From: Mesorhizobium loti
GTDB taxonomy: Bacteria > Pseudomonadota > Alphaproteobacteria > Rhizobiales > Rhizobiaceae
Length of the DNA: 64,000 bases
Assembly (NCBI GenBank): GCA_002356515.1
Contig: AP017605.1
Location: 5,379,020 to 5,443,019, forward strand
Reading direction: 5' to 3'
The notes under the pieces were generated by a model. That model made no database searches. It was not told where the DNA came from and saw only the letters and a list, made by a program, of their open reading frames with translations. A program made the translations under genes and the position numbers. Within the stretch, counting starts at the first letter, position 1; every line of letters starts with the position of its first letter. This document shows, one piece after another, positions 37,558-47,811 of the stretch.

Positions 37558-39623
37558 CTATTGAAAGACAAGGCTCTTTTGATCCGAATCTGATGATGGC
37601 GGCCCCTTGGAGCACGACTTGATCCGCTCGATCAGATGGGAATCTTCGATATTCCCTCGTTTGATAACCCAAGGTGCGCCCATGCAATATTGTTGGGCAG
37701 GGATGATGCCGGCGCGAATCTGGCGAAGGACCGTCGCAGGGCTCAGATTGAGCATGCTGGCGGCTTCAGTCAACGTGACTTCGCCGCGCTCGGCCCATTC
37801 GCCATCCCTGTAGACCGCGATGTCGTGCGTATTGCGGAAGCCCCGCACACGCGACTGTGTCCATCCATTCGATCGACCTGTCCGCTTTCCCATCCGGTTG
37901 AGCATGCCGGCAATGGCCTTGTCAGGCATCATTCGTGCGTAGGCGCGGATCAACTCCACTGTCTCAGGCTCGGCGGACCACCGCGTCTGACCCCGCCGGT
38001 TCTTTCTCACCGTCAGGCTGGTGTGATCGCCACCCTGCCAATGCAACAACAAATGAATCTGATCACCCTCGACCTGTGCCACGATCTCGCGCAACACGAC
38101 CCGGACGATACGTTTGCGCGTGACGGAAGTGGCCGCCGGATGATGCCAGGCGGCCTCCAGATCGGCCCCCATTTGCAATAGACGCTGGCGCTCCTCGATG
38201 CCCAAAGCTGCCGGCCGCTGTCGCAGCAGGGCCTCCAATTCTTCCTCGAGAGCGCGTACGCTCGCGAGGGCGCCATTCCACCGCCGCTCAAGTTCGCCAG
38301 CTACCAGACGATTGTCAGGGTCGACCGTGTCATACTGTCGGTGCGCCCTGGTTGCCTCATATCGCGCCTGTTCGAGCGCCAACTCGATCTGGCGCTGTTT
38401 TTCGCCAGACTGGTGCTCGCACTGCGTGATCGCTTGGATGGCCGCTTCAACGCCGAGTGGCTGCAGCAACCGCACGATCTCGACACCCACCGCTTCGTCG
38501 ACGCGCAGTGCGCCGAACGAGATACAGGGATCACCGCCAGGGTTGCTTCGGGTGGCATCACACTTATAGCGGCCGACATCGCCCTTGGTGCCGTTGTAGC
38601 TGACAAGCAGGCGGCGGCCGCAATGGCCGCAGCGCAGCAGGCCCGCGAGCAAAGCCTCCCCCTTGCGCACCGGCCCGCGCACCATCATGCCCTTGCCGTT
38701 GGCATTGTCAGCGATCAGCCGTTGGTTCCTTTCAAACTCTGCCCAGGACAAATAGCCTTCGTGATGGTCAACGAGCAAGACAGCCCAATCTGAACGATCC
38801 TTGCGACGGCCGCGCACGATTCGCTTGCGGCCGTTTTCGATTATCGTCCGACTTCCGGTTCGGCCAAAGGCGTAAGCGCCGGCATAAACAGGATTGGTGA
38901 GAAGATTGCTCACCGTCGCATAGACCGGAAGCTTCCACAGCACCTGCCGTTGTCCAGAGTTCCTGGAGTTGAGGTACGGCAGCGCGATCTGGTCGCTTCG
39001 AAGCGACAAGAACACCTGGCGGATGCTTTGCATTTCGGCAAAGCGGGTGAAGACCAACCCGATCGCCTCTCGCACACGCAGGTCTGGATCCATCTCGATC
39101 TTGTCGCGGCCCACTTTCACATAGCCGACAGCTACCGTGAAGAAGAGCTCGCCCCGTCGTGCCTTCTGCTTCAAGGCTTCCATCGAACGGGCCCGCAGGA
39201 GCGACAGTTCGAGTTCGCTCATCGTCCCTTTCATGCCCAGCAACAACCGATCGTTTGGATGGCGTGGTTCATAGATTCCATCCTCATCGACAATCACCGT
39301 GCCAACCAGTCCGCTTCGATCAGCGTGTGCCAGTCGCGTCCATTGCGCGCCAGACGCGACACTTCGATCGCAAAGACGTCACCGACGCGGCCTTCGCAGA
39401 TCGCTGCCAACAGCTTCTCGAAGCCCGGACGACTGACGCCCGATCCCGAGCGGCCAAGGTCGTCGTCGATGACTGTCACATCCGTCCAGCCAAGAGCATG
39501 GGCACGGTCAGCAAGTCCATATTGACGCCGCCGGCTCTCATGATTGTTGGCAAGCTGATCGACGGTGGATTGCCGAATGTAGATGAAGGCGCCGCGCGCC
39601 AGGTGATCAGACGTGATCTTCAT
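37558..39623 (-). pseudogene. Large serine recombinase (site-specific), one frameshift
   Basis: From ATG 39623: MKITSDHLARGAFIYIRQST with catalytic Ser19, RRRQYGLADRAHALGW, and GRSGSGVSRPGFEKLL, then a frameshift near 39297. The second frame continues IVDEDGIYEPRHPNDRLLL, GMKGTMSELELSLLRARSM, a recombinase domain, and a zinc ribbon (LLRCGHCGRRLL), followed by a coiled coil, a charged C-terminal region and a helix-turn-helix near the end (TLTEAASMLNLSPATVLRQI). A single indel separates it from an intact protein of about 690 residues. If truly shifted, the cassette is now fixed in place. Confidence 0.85.
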
Positions 39624-39780
39624 CGCCGGCCTCCGTCACTGCGGGGACGCTGAGTGTTTCCGACAGCAGCGCGCTCACCAGTGGCAATAGCTTCGTCCGC
39701 TCGGACGCTGCTACCGGCACCGGTGGGGTCTTGGGCACGAAGAGATCGAATTGGCGGTGACAGGGTTGCCGTTGCTTCAT
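39607..39780 (-). CDS. Small recombinase-associated protein
   Basis: 57 residues from ATG 39780. The segment CHRQFDLFVPKTPPVPVAAS followed by a leucine-rich helix (LLPLVSALLSETL) is typical of short proteins encoded just before rhizobial serine recombinases. It overlaps the recombinase start by 17 bases. Function unknown, perhaps a directionality or partner factor. Confidence 0.5.
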   Translation of the reverse strand: MKQRQPCHRQFDLFVPKTPPVPVAASERTKLLPLVSALLSETLSVPAVTEAGDEDHV

Positions 39781-40099
39781 GCTTGTCTCCTCCTTCGTGA
39801 CGGGAATCGTCACGCAGCAAGGTTAGACAGGCATCGAGCTCAAGACGAAGTTCGTGCAGATACGCCAGCGGCAGACGGGGACGCTCCGTCATCATCATCG
39901 CCTTCGCTTGATCTTCCGTCATCCAGACCGGCAGATGCGCCAGGGTGCCGTCAGGCTGGCGGATGGTCAGACTGACCTCGTCACCACGACGATTGCGCCC
40001 GGCAACAGTAACCGTTTCCCCGTAACGGGGATGGAATCGGTAACGGATAATCGTCTCGCCCGACTGATAGCGGGTATTATGAAGCTGTTGCCCCCACAC
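39620..40099 (-). CDS. Recombinase-associated protein of unknown function
   Basis: Up to 159 residues from a GTG at 40099; it stops at an ATGA overlap with the recombinase start. The first 110 residues look genuinely coding: QSGETIIRYRFHPRYGETVT, GRNRRGDEVSLTIRQPDGTL, AHLPVWMTEDQA. The C-terminal part overlaps the small protein in another frame. Similar proteins accompany serine recombinases in rhizobia, probably as part of the cassette. Its activity is not known. Confidence 0.6.
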   Translation of the reverse strand: MWGQQLHNTRYQSGETIIRYRFHPRYGETVTVAGRNRRGDEVSLTIRQPDGTLAHLPVWMTEDQAKAMMMTERPRLPLAYLHELRLELDACLTLLRDDSRHEGGDKHEATATLSPPIRSLRAQDPTGAGSSVRADEAIATGERAAVGNTQRPRSDGGRR

Positions 40100-40756
40100 C
40101 TGGAACGCTCATCAGTCGCCGGCAGACTTGCTCCTTGCGGGCGATATTGAGGACCTGCTTTGTCAGTTTCCCGAACTCACGCAACATCGTGGCCACGATC
40201 GCCAGAAGCGGCTCGACAAGCGCCATGATGACCGTATCTGCGCCAATCAGTTCGCGCACGCGATCGGCGAAGGCTGCACGGCTTGGAGTGCCGAGCTTGA
40301 TGCCGGCCTCCCGCAGAATCGCCCTGACGACGTTCTCGATGGTCCGCATTTCATTGAGGACCGTGCGTCGTGCGACGAGGAGGGATCGCCAGAGCCGACA
40401 CTGCTGGCTCTTCACATGCACCTGCCGATACCAGCCGGTGCGCATGATCTGCGCTAAGGCGCGGGCGTCGTTGCGATCCGTTTTGTTCGGCATCGTTTTC
40501 ATCGCCGCGTTGGCTTACCGGGTCTCGATGCGATCGCCGGCAATCCTTCGGCGCGAATACCGTCATAAAGCCAGGCCGTCAGCGAGCAGGCTTCGAGCCC
40601 GATGCGCTCCAGCGGCAGATCGATTTTGCGCAAGGCCTCATAAAGCGCCCTCGGCTCACTCGCCGCCCGCCCTTCCTTGACGATGCGGCCGCTCTCGTCG
40701 ACGACACAGATAGCGGTCTCTTCCAAAGACACGTCAAGTCCGGCAAAATACTTCAT
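40090..40756 (-). pseudogene. IS110-family transposase, 5' part
   Basis: From ATG 40756: MKYFAGLDVSLEETAICVVD with the first catalytic Asp of the RuvC-like domain, then LPLERIGLEACSLTAWLYDG. A frameshift near 40510 leads to NKTDRNDARALAQIMRTGWY and REFGKLTKQVLNIARKEQVC. It ends at MSVPGVG, where the recombinase cassette begins. The gene is thus both frameshifted and split. Confidence 0.9.
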
Positions 40757-40869
40757 GGCTGCTCCTCCTGATGTTTGTGGCGATCTACATCGACCACGTT
40801 CTCACATCTCGACAGGAGCAGCCGCCCTCAATTTGGCTCGGGCGAGACCGCAATCACCCCATCTGTTGA

Positions 40870-41400
40870 AGAAAGTCGGGTGCGCTCGCAGACGAAGCCT
40901 GAGGCGTCGGCATTGTGAGGCGACGCGCGGTGCCGATCATTCTCCAGGAATGGGCCCACTGAGTAGGGTAACAGACGCCGGCAGATGACGGCGCTCCAAA
41001 ATGCCGCCGAGCGAGGCTCGCCGGCGGGATCGCTGAGGGCGATGCCACAACCGTCCAAAAAGCTGAACGCGAGGATCAGCCAAGAATTGGTGATGCCCAG
41101 GCCATCAGGATCGTCAGCATCCCAGCTGCGGCCATCATCAATCCCCGGCCGACGATCATGACCGTGCGGCGGCTGATATTGTCGGCAATCGCACCAATGA
41201 AGACTGCCAAAAAAAGCCGGCAAGGTCGACGATGCCCGGACGAGGGAGACCATCACATCCGAGGTTAAAACGGTGGCGTTAGCCAGTTGAGGGCCACCGT
41301 CTGCATCAGCCAACCGAGGCTCGAAAGCTGAGACGCTAGAAAGATGGAATGGAAGGTCGAGTTCTTCAGCGGCGCCAGCAAGCCCGTGGATGCTGTTTCT
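40870..41400 (-). pseudogene. MFS transporter (enterobactin-exporter type), remnant
   Basis: Minus-strand fragments in several frames: STFHSIFL-type start, TSDVMVSLVRASSTLPAFF, then LGITNSWLILAFSFLDGCGIALSDPA. These are the first membrane helices of MFS_3/EntS-like exporters. Many indels; only about the first third is present. An old exporter may have served the N-hydroxylase product at 12.7 kb, but that is speculation. Confidence 0.7.
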
Positions 41401-41496
41401 GGGTCCGACATGCCGTTCAGTCTCTTGGGACGGGACCCGCTGTTGCAGAGTCAAGGGAAAGGATGCGACACGTCAGGTTGTTGTTCTTCATGCCGC

Positions 41497-41960
41497 CTAT
41501 CCTCGATCGAGGGAATTGGAGGTGGCCCGCAGCGAGATCAGCGTGAACAGCCGACGGCCAGTCTCTTGGTCTATACTGACCTTGGATTTAAGCCGTTCCC
41601 TCAGCAGTGCAGCGGCCTCATTGTGGATCGCCCGGCGACCCATGTCGATGGCTTCAATCCTATCACGCGACAGGTGCGCTCTTGCGACGGTATACCTGTC
41701 GCAAACAAGAGCGTAATTCTTCAGCAACTGCGGAACGGGGTGAGCGAGAGATGATGGCAAAGAACATGCCCGCCAGCCCCAGTCGTTATAGACAAGATCA
41801 GTCGCCTCTCCTCCAGCGCAAGAGAGAGTCGGTAAGGGCCGCCGCTATGATTGACCCGCGCAAATGTGTTGGTGTCGAGCAGGTCGCAAATGGCGACATC
41901 TAGCTCGCGCTTGCGGTCAGACACGGGCTTGGGAGGCAAACGCGGGGGCAAACGTGCAAG
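41497..41960 (-). pseudogene. UPF0262 family protein, frameshifted
   Basis: The minus strand reads ELDVAICDLLDTNTFARVNH and GGPYRLSLALEERRLILSIT, GGHVLCHHLSLTPF, then in the next frame YALVCDRYTVARAHLSRDRI, EAIDMGRRAIHNEAAALLRE and RRLFTLISL. This is the whole UPF0262 layout, with one shift near 41745. UPF0262 genes are normally chromosomal, so this is a captured and decayed copy. Confidence 0.75.
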
Positions 41961-41964
41961 AGAC

Positions 41965-43200
41965 CGTCTCATGATGGCGGCATCGCTACCGCGGTGCGGA
42001 TCGCCTCCTTGAGGTTGACCGTGGTGCGGTGCTCCGTGTCCATGGTGCCCATCTTGGTAGCGTTTCGCGGCATGCCGAGCGACTTTTCGACGCACAATTC
42101 AATTAAAACCGTGTCCGAGGTGCTCACAGAATGGTTCATGTGCCCGAAGTGTTTGCTTCAATCTGCGGCTTCCCCTGAAATATTAATGCCAATGCGAGGC
42201 GCCTATTGAAGCCTCTGGGGGGAGGGCATACGAAATTATATTAAGACGTGAAGCTATTCGGTAATGTTCGCTGCACGAGAAAGACATGAGCCATTGGACT
42301 CCGCGACAGCGGCTGCTAGTTTCTCCTCCGCAACGCCTAACAGGCTGTTGAACAACTGTTTTGTTTACGCAACGTGTCGGAATCAGATCAAGCACAAAGC
42401 AAATTCAAAACGGGTATCTCCGCTCTTTTTTCAGCCTCCTAAGCCAAGAACGCAGTCGCGTCATGTGGCAAGGAACCTTCGCACCCACGCAACCGACCAT
42501 CGCGACTTCCGCGGATCGGCAGCAGCAAATTGCTCCTCTTTGTACGCGCTGTAAAGGCGGAGCATCGCCTCGGCAAAACCTGAGAGGCTGCTGAACATGT
42601 CGGCGGCTCGCGACGGTGAGATGTCAATGTCCGCAAATACTGGGTGGCTCTATATTCGATCGAAAGCGCCCGAGGCATCCTCCGCATGATGCCTCGGGCG
42701 GGACGAGGGGTGCGGTTGCCCGTCTGGCGCACTCCGCGCCCCCCAAGGTCTGCTCGCTTACTGAGACGTAATTCCCCCCAAAGCCACCAGGCCAAGTCAC
42801 ACAGCCATCAGCACATGGCCCCGTCGAGGTCGATTGCTTGCGACAATGCCGAGCCTTGATTGTCATTCAACAGCGGCGGCTTAACCGGAGATTCTGCCGT
42901 TACTTAACCCATTGGAACCGCACTTATTGACCTGCACCACCTAGTCCTGCTTGAGCCGCACCGTGGCCCTGCCGGGCAGCGCTGCATCTTCACCAGAGCC
43001 AAATCATAGCTCGAACCGATCGCCGGCAAACTGCCGCGCTTGACTGGCATTATTCGCCTGTCATGACAAAGCCTTAAGGTATCCTCATCAAAGTAGCCCA
43101 AAAGAGATCGCCTAACCCATCGCAACATTCAATGCGCCAAGTGCGGTCCGCGTGGCGCAATTCGTCATTCGACGCTTTTTTTTGACACGTCACGAACAGA
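41965..43200. other. Gene-poor stretch with a hairpin
   Basis: About 1.2 kb. No intact gene. A perfect inverted repeat GCCCGAGGCAT/ATGCCTCGGGC lies at 42668-42699. A minus-strand segment near 42450-42590 (FSSLSGFAEAMLRLYSAYKE) looks protein-like but is unassigned. Confidence 0.35.
42668..42699. terminator. Strong 11-bp hairpin
   Basis: GCCCGAGGCAT (42668-42678) and ATGCCTCGGGC (42689-42699) are exact reverse complements around a 10-base loop. No T-run follows on either strand, so it may be a stem in RNA or a repeat element rather than an intrinsic terminator. Confidence 0.4.
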
Positions 43201-43332
43201 TCCTCAGATTTTTTGCGATACCCCCGCCATTTTCGCAGTGGTACACCTTTTATGCCACATTCGGACATCTCGAAACTGCGTGTCTTGAGTGACGGAGTTG
43301 TAGTTCTGACGTTGCTATCGAGGAATCCCGCT

Positions 43333-44583
43333 GTGAGATTTTCAGGCTTTCGCGTTCTTTCTGAAGCGCTCAAAGGTCATTCTGGATGGAAACCTTTATG
43401 GCGCAATCCTGATCCCCAGCCGTTTTACGATTACGTCATCGTTGGCGGCGGCGGGCACGGCCTCGCGACGGCTTATTACCTGGCCAAGACCTTCCGGCAA
43501 TCCCGTATCGCCGTTTTGGAAAAGGGTTGGTTGGGATCCGGGAATGTTGGCCGAAACACCACAGTCATCCGTTCGAACTACCTACTGCCCGGTAACGGGC
43601 CGTTCTACGAGTTTTCACTGAAGCTCTGGGAGGGGCTGGAGCAGGAACTGAACTTCAACTCGATGGTCTCCCAGCGCGGCGTCATTTACCTCTTTCACTC
43701 GGATTGGCAGCGAGATGCGTATCGACGCCGCGCCAATTCGATGGCGCTCGCCGGTGCGGACGCGCGCCTGTTAAGCCGCGAGGATCTCAAGGCGATGCTT
43801 CCTTTCTTGAACTACGACAATGCGCGCTTTCCGATCCATGGCGGCTTTATGCAGCCACGCGCGGGGACGGCACGGCATGACGCTGTCGCTTGGGGCTACG
43901 CTCGTGGCGCCGATCTGTACGGTGTGGACCTTATCCAGAATTGCGAGGTGACAGGTTTTCGCATCGTTGATGGCAACATCCGTGGTGTGGAGACCTCGCG
44001 TGGTTTCATCGGTGCCAACAAGGTCGGCGTGGCAGTGGCGGGCTCCTCGAGCCGCGTCATGGCGATGGCGGGGATGCGCCTTCCGATCGAGAGCCATGTC
44101 CTGCAGGCGTTCGTCACGGAAGGTCTCAAGCCCATTATTCCTTGCGTTATCATGTTCGGCGCGGGGCACTTCTATATAAGCCAATCCGATAAGGGCGGCC
44201 TCGTCTTCTGTGGCGAAATCGACGGCTACAATTCCTATGCGCAGCGTGGGAACTTGCCGATGGTGGAGGATGTCTGCGAAGGCGCCATGGCCGTGATGCC
44301 GATGATCGGTCGGGTGCGGCTCCTGCGGCAATGGGGCGGCGTTATGGACATGTCGATGGACGGCTCGCCAATCATCGACCGCACGGGCATCGAAGGCCTT
44401 TATTTTAACGGGGGCTGGTGCGTTGGGGGTTTCAAGGCGACGCCCGCCAGCGGCCACGCCTTCGCCCATCTTCTTGCGACCGATACGCCTCATGAGACTG
44501 CGCGCGCTTACCGACTCGATCGCTTCGCAAGAGGATACTTAATCGATGAAAGCGGCGCTGGTGCGCAGCCGAACCTACAGTGA
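43333..44583 (+). CDS. soxB: Sarcosine oxidase beta subunit
   Basis: 416 residues from GTG 43333, eight bases after GAGGAA; this gives the normal SoxB N-terminus VRFSGFRVLSEALKGHSGWKPLWRNPDPQ. The frame is open upstream to 43213 but without family content. The FAD-binding motif is YVIVGGGGHGLATAYYLAK, and the flavin-linked FNGGWCVGGFKATPASGHAFAHLLA block is at the end. The subunit oxidises the N-methyl group of sarcosine or similar N-methyl amines. First gene of soxB-soxD-soxA-soxG. Confidence 0.95.
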   Translation: MRFSGFRVLSEALKGHSGWKPLWRNPDPQPFYDYVIVGGGGHGLATAYYLAKTFRQSRIAVLEKGWLGSGNVGRNTTVIRSNYLLPGNGPFYEFSLKLWEGLEQELNFNSMVSQRGVIYLFHSDWQRDAYRRRANSMALAGADARLLSREDLKAMLPFLNYDNARFPIHGGFMQPRAGTARHDAVAWGYARGADLYGVDLIQNCEVTGFRIVDGNIRGVETSRGFIGANKVGVAVAGSSSRVMAMAGMRLPIESHVLQAFVTEGLKPIIPCVIMFGAGHFYISQSDKGGLVFCGEIDGYNSYAQRGNLPMVEDVCEGAMAVMPMIGRVRLLRQWGGVMDMSMDGSPIIDRTGIEGLYFNGGWCVGGFKATPASGHAFAHLLATDTPHETARAYRLDRFARGYLIDESGAGAQPNLQ

Positions 44584-44590
44584 GGTCAAA

Positions 44591-44881
44591 ATGCTCATTC
44601 CCCATCCAGTTCTGGGTTTGCGCGATGCAAGAGAATTTGCCTATCTCGGAGACGCCCGGCTTATCGACCGTCCAGACCCATCTGCACCCGATGCCGAGGC
44701 CGCCTTTTGCGACTATGTATACTTGCGCGACAATCCAGCGGGCGCGCATCGGGAATTGTGGTTCCACGAGCACGGCGACCACTCCTGGCTGGTCGTTACG
44801 CGCAATACGATCACCCACGAAATTCTCGGCGCCGAGTTGGCCCACGACGTGGCCCTTGCGCGCAAGAGGAGCGTAAAATGA
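44591..44881 (+). CDS. soxD: Sarcosine oxidase delta subunit, zinc cysteines absent
   Basis: 96 residues, normal size. The middle is well conserved: AAFCDYVYLRDNPAGAHRELW, then WLVVTRNTITHEI. But the zinc-binding N-terminus, usually MLIPCPxCG, is MLIPHPVLGLRD, and the second ligand site is HEHGDHSW without cysteine. The subunit therefore should not bind zinc in the known way. The genes on both sides are intact, so it may be a structural variant. It overlaps soxA by ATGA. Confidence 0.9.
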   Translation: MLIPHPVLGLRDAREFAYLGDARLIDRPDPSAPDAEAAFCDYVYLRDNPAGAHRELWFHEHGDHSWLVVTRNTITHEILGAELAHDVALARKRSVK

Positions 44882-47811
44882 CGCGGCTCTCAGGCGGATT
44901 AATCGACCGTACACAAACACTGAACTTCAAGTTTGACGGAAAACGCTACCAGGGTCATCCCGGCGACACACTTGCCTCGGCGCTGCTAGCCAACGGCGTT
45001 CGCCTGATTGGGCGCAGCTTCAAATATCATCGTCCCCGCGGGGTGTTGTCCGCCGGTTCGGAGGAGCCAAATGCCTTGGTCGAGCTGCGCACCGGCCCGC
45101 GACAGGAGCCTAACACACGCGCGACAACGGTCGAGCTGTTCGAGGGACTGGAGGCGCGAAGCCAGAATCGCTGGCCCTCGCTTGGTTTCGACGCAATGGC
45201 TATCAATGACCTGTTCTCACCGCTGTTCACAGCCGGGTTCTACTACAAGACCTTTATGTGGCCGAAAAGTTTCTGGGAAAAAGTCTACGAGCCAGCCATC
45301 CGTAGGGCGGCAGGACTCGGCAGCATCTCAATGCAGGCCGATCCCGATGCCTATGACAGGGGCTTCCTGCATTGCGACTTGCTGGTGATCGGCGGGGGGC
45401 CAGCCGGACTTGCTGCGGCGCTGACGGCCGCTCGATCAGGCGCACGTGTGATCCTGGCGGAGGAGGATTTCCGCCTGGGCGGGCGGCTGTTATGCGAGAC
45501 GGAAACACTGGGCGAGGCCCCGCCCCTCGATTGGATTTCAGCGCTGGAGTCAGAATTCGAGAGCCTGCCACGTCTTCGGGTGATGAGCCGAACCACGGTT
45601 TTCGGCGTCTATGACCACGGCATCTATGGTGCGGTCGAAAGGGTTTCGGATCATCTTGCGCAGCCAAGAGGCCGCGTACGCCAGACACTTTGGCGCATAA
45701 CGGCGAAACGTGCCATCTTGGCTGCAGGCGCGATAGAGCGACCCGTCGCTTTTGCGGACAATGACCGTCCCGGCATCATGCTGGCCGGCGCGATGCGAGC
45801 TTACGCGAATCGCTGGGCAGCGTGCCCATCCGAAAAGGTCGCCGTCTTCACCAACAACGAGAACGGTCACCGTACCGCCTGCGACCTCGCCGCCAAGGGT
45901 GTCGAGATCGCCGCTGTCATCGACGCGCGCCCAGAGGCGAAGGCTCGTGGTGACTACCGTTTAATCGCCGGCGGGGTTGTGACCGGCTCGCGCGGCCGTC
46001 TTGGCCTAACCTCGATTGAGTTTCAAACAAAGGGCAGGTCCGAATGGATCGATTGCGGCGCCCTTGGGGTCGCGGGCGGCTGGAACCCGAACGTGCATCT
46101 GGCTTCGCACCATCGGGGTAAGCCGACCTGGAATGAGCTGCTGCTGGCGTTCCTGCCTGGCGAGTACGGGCCTTCTGGGTTGCGGGCGGCGGGCGCTGCA
46201 GCGGGCCGCTTCTCGACCGCGGAAGCGCTGCGTTCGGGTGCGGAAACGGCGAGATGTGCGTTGGCAGACATAGGGATCACGGCGAAATCTCTTAATTTGC
46301 CGACCCCGGAAGAGGATGCATATAAAATCGCACCCGTCTTTCACGTGCCGGGTAGGAGACGCGCCTGGGTCGATTTCCAGAACGACGTGACGGTGAAGGA
46401 CATCAAGCTCGCCCATGCCGAGAACATGCGGTCGGTAGAGCATTTGAAACGCTATACGACTTTGGGCATGGCGACGGATCAGGGCAAGACCGCCAATGTG
46501 ATTGGGCTCGCCGTAATGGCGGAGCTCACTGGAAAAACAATCCCGGAAACCGGAACTACAATCTTCCGCCCGCCCTATACTCCCGTGGCACTGGCGGTCC
46601 TGGGGGGCGGCGATATAGGGCCGCATTTCCACCCTCCCCGCTTGACGCCGACCCATCGGTGGGCCGAAGCCCAAGGCGCGGTATTTGACGAGTCTAGCCC
46701 CTGGCGGCGAGCCGATTATTTTCGCCGTAAGGGGGAAACGGACTGGCGCCAGAGTGTAGATCGCGAGGCGCAGGCCGTGCGTAGCTCCGTTGGCTTGTGT
46801 GACGTCTCCACGCTCGGAAAGATCGACGTGCAGGGCACCGATGCGGGGCAGTTTCTCGATCGTCTTTACAGCAACATGATGTCGACGCTGAAGGTCGGCC
46901 GCGTTCGCTATGGGCTGATGCTGCGCGAGGACGGCTTTCCCTATGACGATGGTACCTGCGCGCGACTCGCCGATGACCACTATGTGGTCACCACAACGAC
47001 GGGCAATGCGGGCCTGGTTTTCCGAAATATGGATTTCGCCAGGCAATGCCTCTGGCCCGAGCTTGACGTACAGCTCATATCCACGACGGAGGCCTGGGCG
47101 CAAATTGCTGTCGCAGGTCCGAGATCGCGTGCGCTGCTCGAGCGGGTCGTCGACGGGTTCGACTTATCGAACGACGCGTTTGCTTTTATGGCTTGCGCGG
47201 AACTAACGGTTTGCGGCGGTCTGCGGGCGCGGCTCTTCCGCGTCTCATTCGTGGGAGAACTTGGCTACGAGCTTGCGGTTCCCGCCCGCTACGGGCATGC
47301 ACTGATGAATCGGCTGATGGAGATGGGTGAAGATCTGGAAGTGACACCTTTTGGAGTCGAAGCGCTATCTGTCCTAGGGATGGAAAAGGGTCACGTCGGT
47401 GGAGCCCAGCTTAACGGCCAAACCACTGCCGAAATGCTCGGACTCGGCAAAATGGTGTCGCAGAAGAAAGACGCAATCGGCGCGATCATGTCTCGGCGCG
47501 AGGGGCTGGCGGGAAATAAGCGCCGACTGATGGGTCTTCAGCCCGTCGAGCCTGGGAGCAAGATCGTTGTCGGCTCACATCTCTTCGCCGAAGGAGCAGC
47601 ATTGAACCACGATACCGATCAGGGCTGGATCACGTCAGCCTGCTATTCGCCCCATGTCGGCTCAATGATCGGGCTGGCTTTCCTCGAGAATGGCTATGAA
47701 CGGTTGGGCGAGGTGATCATGGCTGCGAACCCGGTCGAAGGGGAAAGCGCACGCCTGCGCGTCGTTTCGTCCCATTTCGTTGATGCTGAAGGAGTACGTC
47801 TGCGTGGCTAA
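44878..47811 (+). CDS. soxA: Sarcosine oxidase alpha subunit
   Basis: 977 residues, full length. It has an N-terminal 2Fe-2S-ferredoxin-like fold without cysteines (FKFDGKRYQGHPGDTLASALLANG), an NAD-binding domain (DLLVIGGGPAGLAAALTAARSG) and a C-terminal aminomethyltransferase (GcvT) domain that binds tetrahydrofolate (GVEALSVLGMEKGHVGG, DQGWITSACYSPHVG). The complex yields glycine, H2O2 and methylene-THF. The start overlaps soxD and the end overlaps soxG, so the operon is tightly coupled. Confidence 0.95.
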   Translation: MTRLSGGLIDRTQTLNFKFDGKRYQGHPGDTLASALLANGVRLIGRSFKYHRPRGVLSAGSEEPNALVELRTGPRQEPNTRATTVELFEGLEARSQNRWPSLGFDAMAINDLFSPLFTAGFYYKTFMWPKSFWEKVYEPAIRRAAGLGSISMQADPDAYDRGFLHCDLLVIGGGPAGLAAALTAARSGARVILAEEDFRLGGRLLCETETLGEAPPLDWISALESEFESLPRLRVMSRTTVFGVYDHGIYGAVERVSDHLAQPRGRVRQTLWRITAKRAILAAGAIERPVAFADNDRPGIMLAGAMRAYANRWAACPSEKVAVFTNNENGHRTACDLAAKGVEIAAVIDARPEAKARGDYRLIAGGVVTGSRGRLGLTSIEFQTKGRSEWIDCGALGVAGGWNPNVHLASHHRGKPTWNELLLAFLPGEYGPSGLRAAGAAAGRFSTAEALRSGAETARCALADIGITAKSLNLPTPEEDAYKIAPVFHVPGRRRAWVDFQNDVTVKDIKLAHAENMRSVEHLKRYTTLGMATDQGKTANVIGLAVMAELTGKTIPETGTTIFRPPYTPVALAVLGGGDIGPHFHPPRLTPTHRWAEAQGAVFDESSPWRRADYFRRKGETDWRQSVDREAQAVRSSVGLCDVSTLGKIDVQGTDAGQFLDRLYSNMMSTLKVGRVRYGLMLREDGFPYDDGTCARLADDHYVVTTTTGNAGLVFRNMDFARQCLWPELDVQLISTTEAWAQIAVAGPRSRALLERVVDGFDLSNDAFAFMACAELTVCGGLRARLFRVSFVGELGYELAVPARYGHALMNRLMEMGEDLEVTPFGVEALSVLGMEKGHVGGAQLNGQTTAEMLGLGKMVSQKKDAIGAIMSRREGLAGNKRRLMGLQPVEPGSKIVVGSHLFAEGAALNHDTDQGWITSACYSPHVGSMIGLAFLENGYERLGEVIMAANPVEGESARLRVVSSHFVDAEGVRLRG

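Larger units (their letters stand above)
37540..40095 (-). mobile_element. Serine-recombinase cassette inserted in an IS110 transposase gene
   Basis: About 2.55 kb flanked by the two halves of an IS110 transposase that join at [12 protein letters not shown]. It carries, read leftward, a 159-residue unknown protein, a 57-residue protein and a large serine recombinase. Both junctions show CCAGG within GTGGG-rich sequence, compatible with a short crossover core. No long terminal repeats were seen, as expected for serine-recombinase elements. Confidence 0.7.

Noticed and set aside
42440..42600. Possible secreted-effector or regulator fragment on the minus strand
   Set aside because: Protein-like composition only; no start, no family, no type III promoter motif seen.
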